From CAYXSX01 sp964493095 (GTDB taxonomy: Bacteria > Pseudomonadota > Alphaproteobacteria > Micavibrionales > Micavibrionaceae): 17,526 nt of DNA. How positions within the stretch are numbered: the stretch's first letter is position 1; each line of letters begins with the position of its first letter. The DNA is taken from positions 1 to 17,526 of the forward strand of contig CAZBNG010000043.1 of NCBI GenBank assembly GCA_964493095.1, in the 5' to 3' direction. The notes below the pieces were generated by a model that saw nothing but the letters and a program-made list of their open reading frames with translations, made no database searches and was not told where the DNA came from. Shown here in pieces: positions 7,256 through 13,573 of the stretch. The position numbers and the translations under genes were made by a program.

Positions 7256-7924
7256 ATGAAAAAAATCACCCCTGATGCCCTCCTGCCTATGGACCGCTTT
7301 ACCGGTGATGCGGATAAGGCGCTGGAAATCGACCTGGCCTATGCGCGCGCCGACAATCTTTTGTTCGGGGAGCGTATTTACAAGTCGGATGCGCGGCTCT
7401 GGTTGCACAAGGATTTGGCAAATGTCGTTTTGCGGGCCGCACAGATTTTAAAAACGCAAGGATACACCCTCGTTCTATATGACGGGCTGCGCACCAGCGA
7501 CGCACAAAAAAAAATGCAGCAAACCCAAAGGGTGCGTGATAACCCCCATTGGCTGGAGGAGCCCGAGCGCTTGCTCTCTCCGCCCGGCGCCGGGGCGCAC
7601 CCGCGCGGCATGGCGATTGATGTATCCCTGAAGGATGAAGCGGGCGCGTTGCTTGATATGGGTACGCCCTTTGATTTTCTGGCCGCCAATTCCTCTGCGC
7701 CCCATAACCCCGCACACCGCAATTACCCGCATCATCCGCCGGAAATCATGCAGAACCGGGAAATTCTGTATGGCGCTATGCTCGGCGCGGCGAAGGAGCT
7801 GAATATTCCCCTGATCGGCCTGCCTGCCGAGTGGTGGGATTATCGTTTCCCCGCCGAGGTTTATGAGCAATACGCCCCGCTTTCCGATGCTGATCTGCCG
7901 CCTGATATGAGGATGGTGGGATAA
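7256..7924 (+). CDS. M15D (VanX-type) D-Ala-D-Ala dipeptidase family protein
   Basis: In 222 residues this protein carries the VanX/DdpX layout: YDGLRT with the catalytic-site Arg79, GAHPRGMAIDVSL with zinc ligands His115 and Asp122, and EWWDYRF with the general base Glu192. Family members hydrolyse the D-Ala-D-Ala dipeptide, either for peptidoglycan recycling or for glycopeptide resistance. Two things stand out. The third zinc ligand, normally the His of EWWH, is Asp195 here; and there is no signal peptide, so the protein would act in the cytoplasm. No vanA/vanH-like genes are near, so resistance is unlikely. The ATG at 7256 has only a weak upstream purine run. The gene is convergent with dnaB, with a palindromic repeat between. 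Confidence 0.85.
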   Translation: MKKITPDALLPMDRFTGDADKALEIDLAYARADNLLFGERIYKSDARLWLHKDLANVVLRAAQILKTQGYTLVLYDGLRTSDAQKKMQQTQRVRDNPHWLEEPERLLSPPGAGAHPRGMAIDVSLKDEAGALLDMGTPFDFLAANSSAPHNPAHRNYPHHPPEIMQNREILYGAMLGAAKELNIPLIGLPAEWWDYRFPAEVYEQYAPLSDADLPPDMRMVG

Positions 7925-7932
7925 TCTGCAAA

Positions 7933-8015
7933 TCGTCATTGCGAGGAGGCCCTTATTAAGGCCGACGTGGCAATCTTCCAAAAAAGATTGCTTCGCCTTT
8001 GGCTCGCAATGACGA
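7933..8015. repeat. Palindromic repeat element, intergenic copy
   Basis: A perfect 13-bp inverted repeat (TCGTCATTGCGAG at 7933-7945, CTCGCAATGACGA at 8003-8015) encloses a second inverted repeat (GCAATCTT/AAGATTGC), so the 83-base element can fold into a long hairpin. A related copy with the same arms lies inside hisD at 11578-11661, in the same orientation (both read AGATTGCTTCG on the plus strand). This copy lies between the convergent dipeptidase and dnaB genes and ends a few bases before the dnaB stop. It may serve as a bidirectional terminator. Similar CGTCATTGCGAG repeats occur in many bacterial genomes. Confidence 0.85.
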
Positions 8016-8020
8016 GTTTG

Positions 8021-9496
8021 TTAATTATCCAAATGATAAGGATCCAGATCGCTAAAGCGCGTCAGGTCGGGGTTAAAGTGCATTTGCACCGTGCCGATCG
8101 GGCCGTGACGGGCCTTGGCCACGATGCACTCGCCGATATTATGCGCCTTGTCCATGCGTTCCTGCCATTGCAGGTGCTTGTCTGTGCCCGGCTCGGGTTC
8201 GGCGCGGGAGAGGTAATATTCCTCGCGGTAGACGAACATCACCACGTCGGCGTCCTGTTCGATAGAGCCGGATTCCCGCAGGTCTGATAGCTGCGGGCGT
8301 TTATCCTCGCGGTTTTCCACCTGGCGGGAGAGCTGGGAGAGCGCCAGCACCGGGATTTCGAGTTCCTTGGCGATGGCCTTAAGGCCCCGGGTAATTTCAG
8401 AAACCTCTAGTACGCGGTTTTCGCTGGACTGGCGGGAGCCTGACCCGCGCAAAAGCTGGAGGTAGTCGATGACCAGCAAATCCAGTCCGTGCTGGCGTTT
8501 CAGCCGTCTTGCCCGTGTGCGCACCGCGCCGATCGAAAGCGCGGGCGTATCGTCGATGTAAAGCGGGACCTGTGAAAGCGTCTGGGAGGCTTCCACGAAA
8601 CGGCGGAAATCATCCTGCCGGATATTGCCCTTGCGGATGGCGTCGCCGGAAATGCTCGATTGGTCGGCAAGAATACGGGTGGCAAGCTGGTCGGCGGACA
8701 TCTCAAGGGAGAAAAACCCGACAATGCCGCCCTCCTGCCCGCCCGTCTCGGCGTATTTTTTCGCGGCGTTAAACGCCATATTGGTGGCCAGCGCTGTTTT
8801 CCCCATGGAAGGGCGTCCGGCGAGAATCAGCAGGTCGGAGGGTTGCAGGCCGCCCAGCTTCTTATCCATATCGGTCAGGCCCACGGAAATACCGGTAACG
8901 TGCCCTTCGGTTTTATAGGCGCGCTCCGCCATTTCGATGGCAGTGAGCACGGAATCGCGCAGAGTTGTGAAACCGCCTTTAACCTCGCCGCTTTCCGCCA
9001 GCGTAAAGAGGCGGCTTTCCGCTTTTTCAATTGTTGACTGTGCATCGGCTTCCAGCGAATGCTCATACGCCTCGTTCACCACGTCTTCGCCGAGGCTGAC
9101 CAGTTCGCGTTTAAGATGAAGTTCGTAAATCGTGCGGCCGTAATCATAGGTATTAATCACGCTCACCGCGTTGGCGGCCAGGTCGGCAAGGTATTCCGCG
9201 CCGCCGACATCGCCGAGGTCTTCGTCCTTTTCGAAATAATTCTTCAGCGTTACGGGGGAGGCTGTCTGGCCACGGTCGGCCATGGTTAGAATGCTCTCAA
9301 AAATGCGCTGGTGCGCGGGAACAAAGAAATGGAAGGGTTTGAGGAAATCGCCAACCTTTTCAATTGCACGGTTATCAACCAGAACAGCGCCGAGTAAACC
9401 CTGCTCCGCCTCCACGTTATGAGGCAGGATGCGGTAATGGGGCGCGGAATCCTCCGCGTCGCTGGCGTTTTTTCTAAAATTGATATCGGCAACCAT
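8021..9496 (-). CDS. dnaB: Replicative DNA helicase DnaB
   Basis: This is the hexameric 5'-3' helicase that unwinds DNA at the fork and binds primase and the loader. The N-terminal domain starts at LPHNVEAEQGLLGAVL (about residues 24-39); the RecA-like domain has Walker A GRPSMGKTA (227-235), the FFSLEMS block, Walker B LLVIDYLQLL, and the ALSQLSRQVE...RPQLSDLRESGSIEQDADVVMF block with the arginine finger region. No intein interrupts the usual insertion points. I chose the ATG at 9496 (MVADINF, 491 residues); a TTG nine bases upstream would add MGF with no better ribosome binding site. The minus-strand Sel1-type gene lies 77 bases upstream; its transcript could run into dnaB. Confidence 0.96.
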   Translation of the reverse strand: MVADINFRKNASDAEDSAPHYRILPHNVEAEQGLLGAVLVDNRAIEKVGDFLKPFHFFVPAHQRIFESILTMADRGQTASPVTLKNYFEKDEDLGDVGGAEYLADLAANAVSVINTYDYGRTIYELHLKRELVSLGEDVVNEAYEHSLEADAQSTIEKAESRLFTLAESGEVKGGFTTLRDSVLTAIEMAERAYKTEGHVTGISVGLTDMDKKLGGLQPSDLLILAGRPSMGKTALATNMAFNAAKKYAETGGQEGGIVGFFSLEMSADQLATRILADQSSISGDAIRKGNIRQDDFRRFVEASQTLSQVPLYIDDTPALSIGAVRTRARRLKRQHGLDLLVIDYLQLLRGSGSRQSSENRVLEVSEITRGLKAIAKELEIPVLALSQLSRQVENREDKRPQLSDLRESGSIEQDADVVMFVYREEYYLSRAEPEPGTDKHLQWQERMDKAHNIGECIVAKARHGPIGTVQMHFNPDLTRFSDLDPYHLDN

Positions 9497-9550
9497 GAAT
9501 CCCAATCTAGCAGAGAGCCGCCGCCCCGCGCCAGATTAAATAATCCCGCC

Positions 9551-9570
9551 GCTGTGAATAGCGGGGATAG
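9551..9570 (+). repeat. 20-bp direct repeat, copy 1
   Basis: GCTGTGAATAGCGGGGATAG occurs here and, identically, at 10317-10336. Each copy ends three bases before the stop codon of a minus-strand Sel1-type gene. With the flanking C the first copy forms a CCGCT/AGCGG stem around GTGAAT, which could help to end transcription. Confidence 0.85.
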
Positions 9571-9573
9571 GGT

Positions 9574-9996
9574 TTAAGCCGGTTCTTCACGCTTTAATGC
9601 CGCTGCCGCATTTCTGTCGGTCTTATTTGCGTAAATTACAGCTAGCGCAGCATTTATTTCTTCAAGCAATTTCAAATCTTCCACGATTTGTTGGGTGTTT
9701 CTAGTTCCAATTATTCTGCCACCTTGGCGGACGTAAGCCGCTTCTCTATTAAAGCCTTGAATAAGAGTCCTTTCGTTTGTCCTTGAATTAAGGGCTTCAC
9801 GAACAGACAACAAATGTCCAAGCGCTAATCCGGAGCCTTGTATAGCGGCTTTCAACAACCATGCGGCAGATTTTTTATAATCATAGGCGCATATTTCTAA
9901 CGGGTTATCACCGGGTAAATATACGAGTCCTAAAATGGCTTGTCCTAAGGGGTTTCCTCCAACGGCAGCTTTACTCGCAAGCTTTTCAGCTTCCCA
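9574..9996 (-). CDS. Sel1-type repeat protein, C-terminal part next to assembly gap
   Basis: From the gap edge this frame reads WEAEKLASKAAVGGNPLGQAILGLVYL, then YKKSAAWLLKAAIQGSGLALGHLL, two helical-pair units of Sel1/TPR type, followed by a charged tail ending ALKREEPA. Sel1 repeats mediate protein-protein contacts. With the piece at 10031-10243 it almost certainly forms one gene. The neighbour at 10340-11245 aligns across the gap: its LCGILSRVLLYKING matches LCAALAAVYLNNINK here and its FTLARQAAEGDDLQGRHALG matches EKLASKAAVGGNPLGQAILG, so only a handful of residues should be missing. Any residues or frame read through the Ns are not real. The base composition is more AT-rich than in dnaB. 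Confidence 0.7.
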   Translation of the reverse strand, partial: WEAEKLASKAAVGGNPLGQAILGLVYLPGDNPLEICAYDYKKSAAWLLKAAIQGSGLALGHLLSVREALNSRTNERTLIQGFNREAAYVRQGGRIIGTRNTQQIVEDLKLLEEINAALAVIYANKTDRNAAAALKREEPA

Positions 9997-10025
9997 NNNN
10001 NNNNNNNNNNNNNNNNNNNNNNNNN
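9997..10025. other. Assembly gap (29 Ns)
   Basis: This is unknown sequence inside a Sel1-type gene. Alignment of the two gene halves with the neighbouring paralogue suggests the true gap is short, perhaps 15-30 bases. Confidence 0.99.
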
Positions 10026-10030
10026 TTTTA

Positions 10031-10243
10031 TCACTTGTTAATATTATTGAGATATACTGCCGCCAAAGCTGCGCAAAGCTCAAAATCTCGATAAAGTTTA
10101 TCCGGCTGTTTTTTCAAGCGGTCTATCGCAGCCATGATGGTTTCTTCGGATTGATTGTCCAAAAGAAAATGAGTGACGACGGCTTCAGTGGAATGAAATA
10201 CACTTCCTTTAATGATGTCAGCCGCTTGGTCAAAACTTAACAT
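10031..10243 (-). CDS. Sel1-type repeat protein, N-terminal part ending in a stop beside the gap
   Basis: This 70-residue piece begins MLSFDQAADIIKGSVFHSTE and ends VYLNNINK followed by TGA, only five bases from the Ns. The helical C-terminal end resembles the matching part of the neighbouring Sel1 gene, which runs on without a stop. One missing base near the gap edge would turn the stop into VIK and join the frame, so I read this as the start of the gene that continues at 9996-9574, either broken by a sequencing error or truly a pseudogene. A TTGACA-N17-TAAGAA promoter lies about 40 bases upstream. There is no signal peptide. Confidence 0.6.
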   Translation of the reverse strand: MLSFDQAADIIKGSVFHSTEAVVTHFLLDNQSEETIMAAIDRLKKQPDKLYRDFELCAALAAVYLNNINK

Positions 10244-10280
10244 GGTCGATACTTTTTAGTTCTTTATAAATTATGAAAAT

Positions 10281-10309
10281 TTCTTAGTAGTGAAATTACC
10301 TTATGTCAA
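10281..10309 (-). promoter_or_regulatory. TTGACA-N17-TAAGAA promoter of the split Sel1 gene
   Basis: The minus strand has TTGACA at 10304-10309 and TAAGAA at 10281-10286, 17 bases apart, upstream of the ATG at 10243. The -35 context TTGACATAAG is close to those of the other accessory genes. Confidence 0.5.
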
Positions 10310-10316
10310 CGCTGTT

Positions 10317-10336
10317 GCTGTGAATAGCGGGGATAG
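10317..10336 (+). repeat. 20-bp direct repeat, copy 2
   Basis: This copy is identical to 9551-9570 and lies at the same distance from the stop of the second Sel1 gene. The pair brackets a 766-base unit holding one Sel1-type gene and its promoter, as left by a tandem duplication or an insertion between repeats. Confidence 0.85.
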
Positions 10337-10339
10337 CAG

Positions 10340-11245
10340 CTAGGGAAGGCCGGGGTCATCTGTTGAAATTCCTGAGAGAGCCTCTATAACGCCGTCCAAA
10401 TTTTTTAGCCCTCGGGCTGTTTCTAAGCCTTCTTTGGCATCTTCGTGTCTCTGCTCTAAAGCGGCGTTAAACCACCGAATTGCCTCATCGAGGTTTTCTT
10501 CGGTGCCCTCACCTCTCAGGTACATATAGCCAAGGGCGCATTGTGAAACGGCAAGCCCTTGTTCTGCTGCCGCGGTATGCCATTGCAAAGCCTGCGCATA
10601 ATCCTGCTCTATTCCATAGCCGTTTTCATACATAAAGCCGAGCAGATACTGGGCTTGGGCGTATCCCTTTTCTGCAGCCGGCGTTAGCAGCGTCAGCGCC
10701 TCTATCCCGTTTTTCTCTACACCGTTGCCTGTAAGGTGCAGGTGAGCGAGCACTGTTCGGGCGGGAGCGTAATTTTGGTTGGCTGCAGGCACGAGATATA
10801 TGAGGGCGACATCGACTTTTTCTTCCTGTATGGCCGTCAACCCGAGTGCATGTAGTGAAGGGGCGAAACCCTTATCTGCAGCAACTCGAAAATGTGCCGT
10901 TGCTCTTTGCGGATCTCTTCCAATGCCTAGTCCTTCGGCGAGCATGGTTCCTAGGGCATGCCTGCCCTGCAGGTCGTCCCCTTCTGCCGCTTGGCGTGCC
11001 AATGTAAAGGCGCGGCTATAATCCTGCACCCCGTTAATTTTATATAAAAGCACCCGCGATAAAATGCCGCATAGCGCTGGATCGTCAGGGTTTAGTTCGA
11101 GGGCTTGATTAAGAACGACTACAGCCTCCCGCATCACTTCCGCGTCCTCTTCGGAAAAATCGCGGTCGAGCGCATAAACTTCAAAAAACCATTCAAGGGT
11201 TTTCTGGATAGCGTCGATATCAAGCGGCTGCGGATCGGCGTTCAT
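10340..11245 (-). CDS. Sel1-repeat protein
   Basis: In 301 residues an N-terminal helical region (about 1-75) is followed by four to five Sel1-like units, for example ALGTMLAEGLGIGRDPQRATAHF, YLLGFMYENGYGIEQDYAQALQW and ALGYMYLRGEGTEENLDEAIRW, which carry the typical A-x-x-x-L-G-x-x-Y-x-x-G pattern. Such solenoids bind partner proteins; in bacteria they occur in signalling, envelope and host-interaction proteins. There is no signal peptide or membrane segment, so it is cytosolic unless exported by a dedicated system. Its promoter -35 abuts the hisD stop. It is a paralogue and tandem neighbour of the split gene at 9574-10243. The exact role is unknown. Confidence 0.88.
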   Translation of the reverse strand: MNADPQPLDIDAIQKTLEWFFEVYALDRDFSEEDAEVMREAVVVLNQALELNPDDPALCGILSRVLLYKINGVQDYSRAFTLARQAAEGDDLQGRHALGTMLAEGLGIGRDPQRATAHFRVAADKGFAPSLHALGLTAIQEEKVDVALIYLVPAANQNYAPARTVLAHLHLTGNGVEKNGIEALTLLTPAAEKGYAQAQYLLGFMYENGYGIEQDYAQALQWHTAAAEQGLAVSQCALGYMYLRGEGTEENLDEAIRWFNAALEQRHEDAKEGLETARGLKNLDGVIEALSGISTDDPGLP

Positions 11246-11305
11246 ACTTAAGTGCTTCTGTTTCCTGTAAAATCAGAAGCTGTTTTTCGCATAAAATATA
11301 CATTA

Positions 11306-11311
11306 TGTCAA
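11306..11311 (-). promoter_or_regulatory. TTGACA -35 element of the Sel1 gene
   Basis: TTGACA in the context ATTGACATAATG lies 60 bases before the Sel1 ATG and one base from the hisD stop. A good -10 is not present at 17 bases (GAAAAA), so only the -35 is well supported here. Confidence 0.4.
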
Positions 11312-11312
11312 T

Positions 11313-12707
11313 CTATTTGCGCTTCCTTAAAACATCGCCGTGGGCGGGGAAGCCTTCATAATCGGTCATGGTAATGACGGAATCTTTGAGCGCTTCGAAC
11401 CCTTCCTTCGTGCAGCGCGAAATAGATGTACGTTTGAGGAAATCCCACACGGAAGTGCAGGAATAGGAATGCGCCCAGCCGCCGGTGGGCAGGACGTGGT
11501 TTACGCCGATCCCGTAATTACCGAGGGAAGATGGCGTGTATTCCCCGATCAAAATTTCCCCGGCATGCTTTAACAATCCGTCATCGCGAGCGACCGCAAG
11601 GGAGCGCGGCGATCTTTCAGAAATAGATTGCTTCGTCGCAAAAAGATCCTCGCAATGACGGCCTAATGCAATCTGGAGATTTTCATCGCTCACTTTCAAA
11701 TGTAGGTGTTCCGGTGCGTATTCATTGGCTACAGCAACGGATTCCTCCAGCGATGCGGTGAGGATAATCCCTCCATACCCATTCTTGCCCATAACATGAG
11801 CACAAATAGAGCGGTGTGGCTCGGGCAGCGTATCGATCACCCCGCCCATATTTTCGCGTACATATGCCGCCAGCGTTTCGCTGTGCGTGACCAGCAGCGC
11901 GGCGGAATCCTCGCCGTGCTCGCCCTCGTTCAGGATATCGTAAATCGTGTTATGCGGATCGGATGTTTCATCGGCCAGAATAATGGATTCCGAGGGTCCT
12001 GCGGGCATGCCGGGGTCCAGAACGTCGGAAAGCGCACGCTTTGCCGCCGCCACGTACGGAGAGCCGGGGCCAAGCACCTTGCGCACCTTCGGTACGCTCT
12101 GTGTTCCGTACGCCAGCGCGGCAATACCCTGCGCGCCGCCGCATTTATAAACATTCTCTACGCCGCACAGCCGCGCGGTAAACAATGTCGCGGCATCCAC
12201 GCTGCCCTCTGGCGTGGGCGGGGTAACAATGGCGATTTCGCGCACGCCCGCAATCACGGCGGGAATGGCCAGCATATACAGGGCGGAGGGGAATGCGCCC
12301 TTGCCGCGTGGCACGTACAAACCAACGGAATCAATCGCGCTGGCTTGCTCTCCCGCAAATACGCCCGGTTCGATCTCCAGCATCCAAGGGCCTTCAACGC
12401 GGTTCATTTGTTCCTGGTGGAATTTGCGTACGTTGCCGGCGCAATGGCGGATGGCGGCTTTTAATTCGTCATCCAGCGCGTCTTCCGCGGCGTCGAATTC
12501 TTCCGGCGTGGCTTTGATATCCGTGATCTCCGCCTTTTCGAATTTGGCGGCGTAATCGCGCAGGGCCTCGTCACCCCGCGCCTTCACATCGGCGATAATG
12601 GGCTTGACGGCTTCCAGCACGGAATCGATATTCGCCTGCGCGCGGCGCATGATGCGCGCCTTCGTGGCTTCATCCGTTTCGCTCCATTTGTAGAAATTAA
12701 TGCTCAT
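11313..12707 (-). CDS. hisD: Histidinol dehydrogenase family protein with in-frame palindromic insert
   Basis: HisD oxidises histidinol to histidine in two NAD+-dependent steps. The family is clear from VGLYVPRGKGAFPS (128-141), GGAQGIAALAYGT (190-202), VLGPGSPYVAAAKR, GPSESIILADE and APEHLHLKV with the catalytic pair Glu333/His334. The protein has 464 residues; residues 350-377 (from RHCEDLFATKQ to VARDDG) are encoded by an 84-base palindromic element, and without it the length (436) is normal. Two zinc-ligand positions differ from standard HisD: Gln of QAEH is Glu261 (EGEH), and Asp of GDY is Asn397 (GNY); His264 and His456 are kept. Together with MPAGPSES and LPTGGWA this recalls HisD-like paralogues such as HpsN-type dehydrogenases. 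The nearby hisH, hisA and hisF favour a role in histidine synthesis, but the substrate is not certain. Confidence 0.85.
   Translation of the reverse strand: MSINFYKWSETDEATKARIMRRAQANIDSVLEAVKPIIADVKARGDEALRDYAAKFEKAEITDIKATPEEFDAAEDALDDELKAAIRHCAGNVRKFHQEQMNRVEGPWMLEIEPGVFAGEQASAIDSVGLYVPRGKGAFPSALYMLAIPAVIAGVREIAIVTPPTPEGSVDAATLFTARLCGVENVYKCGGAQGIAALAYGTQSVPKVRKVLGPGSPYVAAAKRALSDVLDPGMPAGPSESIILADETSDPHNTIYDILNEGEHGEDSAALLVTHSETLAAYVRENMGGVIDTLPEPHRSICAHVMGKNGYGGIILTASLEESVAVANEYAPEHLHLKVSDENLQIALGRHCEDLFATKQSISERSPRSLAVARDDGLLKHAGEILIGEYTPSSLGNYGIGVNHVLPTGGWAHSYSCTSVWDFLKRTSISRCTKEGFEALKDSVITMTDYEGFPAHGDVLRKRK
11578..11661. repeat. Palindromic repeat element inside hisD
   Basis: Arms CCGTCATCGCGAG (11578-11590) and CTCGCAATGACGG (11649-11661), one mismatch apart, bound an 84-base element related to the one at 7933-8015. 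Its length is exactly 28 codons and it is open in the hisD frame, so it adds a 28-residue, Arg/Ser-rich peptide in a region where other HisD proteins run straight on. This is the situation described for Rickettsia palindromic elements inside genes. Confidence 0.85.
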
Positions 12708-12708
12708 A

Positions 12709-12746
12709 CCCGCTTTATAAGGGGTTTGGACGCAGTGTCCAGCGGG
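12709..12746 (-). promoter_or_regulatory. Possible hairpin in the hisD leader
   Basis: On the minus strand CCCGCT (12741-12746), a TGGAC/GTCCA stem (12727-12741) and AGCGGG (12709-12714, directly before the ATG at 12707) can pair into a nested structure that would cover the ribosome binding region. There is no other obvious Shine-Dalgarno sequence. It might modulate hisD translation; it could also be chance. Confidence 0.3.
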
Positions 12747-12785
12747 AATGTTTGGAATAATTTGTAATAACGGCGTGAAAACGGT

Positions 12786-13457
12786 TTAAAACCACTTAAA
12801 TTCTAACGCTGCCTTTGAAAGCTTCTCCACATATCCCGGATCGGTTTGCTCTGATTCCATTACATCAAAAGGCGTTTGCATTTGTTCAACAAAACCCCTT
12901 TCGCTATGTATTGGTGTGCCGTCGCGGTTAAAATTATCCCGGGGTCTGTCAGGATGACCCATTTCGCCGCCGTTAACCAAAGCTTTCAGCGCCCTATCAG
13001 CTAGCTCGTCTAGAAGCTGCTGATGTATTCCTTCTGCGCCGGCTGTTCGGGCCGATTCAAGATGAATTTCCGGCTTAATGCCTGAATCCTGGAAAAAATC
13101 GTCCATACATAATATTGTCAGGGCATCCTGCATACGGCCACGCTCGGCCAATTCCACAACAATCGTTTTTCCGGCTTCATTTGTTGCGTTCAGGATATCT
13201 ATGTTGAAAGCTTTCAGCGCGCGCCGCATTGATGGTTCGGTCAGGGCACGGAGCGTGCGGTCCAGCGTAATATTGTGATGATTGTATACGGCATCGAAAA
13301 GCGTTGCTTTCAGATTTTCCGCCGCGCGTCTGAATTCTTGAGAGAGTGAATTTTCAGCGCTTACTATCCCTGCAATCGCATCAATTTGGGCAAACACGGT
13401 TTCCGGGTCGTTTAAATGCGAACCATTGAGGTCCGCATTAGGCGTTTCGTCGGGCAT
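12786..13457 (-). CDS. Orphan protein with a single ankyrin-like motif
   Basis: I do not recognise this 223-residue protein as a whole. Residues about 82-112 (FNIDILNATNEAGKTIVVEL then AERGRMQDALTIL) follow the ankyrin consensus (N-A-x-x-x-x-G-K-T-x-x-x-x-A-x-x-x-G) loosely. The N-terminal part is helical, and the C-terminal 60 residues (from HPDRPRDNFNRDG to EFKWF) are charged and poor in hydrophobic residues. There is no signal peptide or membrane segment. A TTGACA-N17-TTAGTT promoter precedes it. It sits alone on the minus strand between hisD and hisH, with which it is divergent, and has no visible link to histidine synthesis. A host- or partner-binding role would fit an ankyrin fold but is a guess. 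Confidence 0.65.
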   Translation of the reverse strand: MPDETPNADLNGSHLNDPETVFAQIDAIAGIVSAENSLSQEFRRAAENLKATLFDAVYNHHNITLDRTLRALTEPSMRRALKAFNIDILNATNEAGKTIVVELAERGRMQDALTILCMDDFFQDSGIKPEIHLESARTAGAEGIHQQLLDELADRALKALVNGGEMGHPDRPRDNFNRDGTPIHSERGFVEQMQTPFDVMESEQTDPGYVEKLSKAALEFKWF

Positions 13458-13492
13458 GGCAATATTCTCAGTTATTTTATGACACTCTTGCC

Positions 13493-13521
13493 AACTAACA
13501 CGTTGATAAATGCTATGTCAA
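13493..13521 (-). promoter_or_regulatory. TTGACA-N17-TTAGTT promoter of the ankyrin-like gene
   Basis: TTGACA lies at 13516-13521 and TTAGTT at 13493-13498 on the minus strand, 17 bases apart, upstream of the ATG at 13457. The -10 is poor, so the promoter is judged mainly by the perfect -35 and its likeness to the others. Confidence 0.45.
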
Positions 13522-13573
13522 ACTCAATAACTATCCCTCGACAGGGGCTTTAGAACGCGCTATTTCATCACGG

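Noticed and set aside
7934..8014. CRISPR-like repeat
   Set aside because: There are only two dispersed copies of an inverted repeat and no regular spacers.
9997..10083. Reading frame continuing through the Ns into MSFAQLWRQYISIILTSDK
   Set aside because: It depends on an arbitrary gap length and overlaps the better N-terminal piece that aligns with the paralogue.
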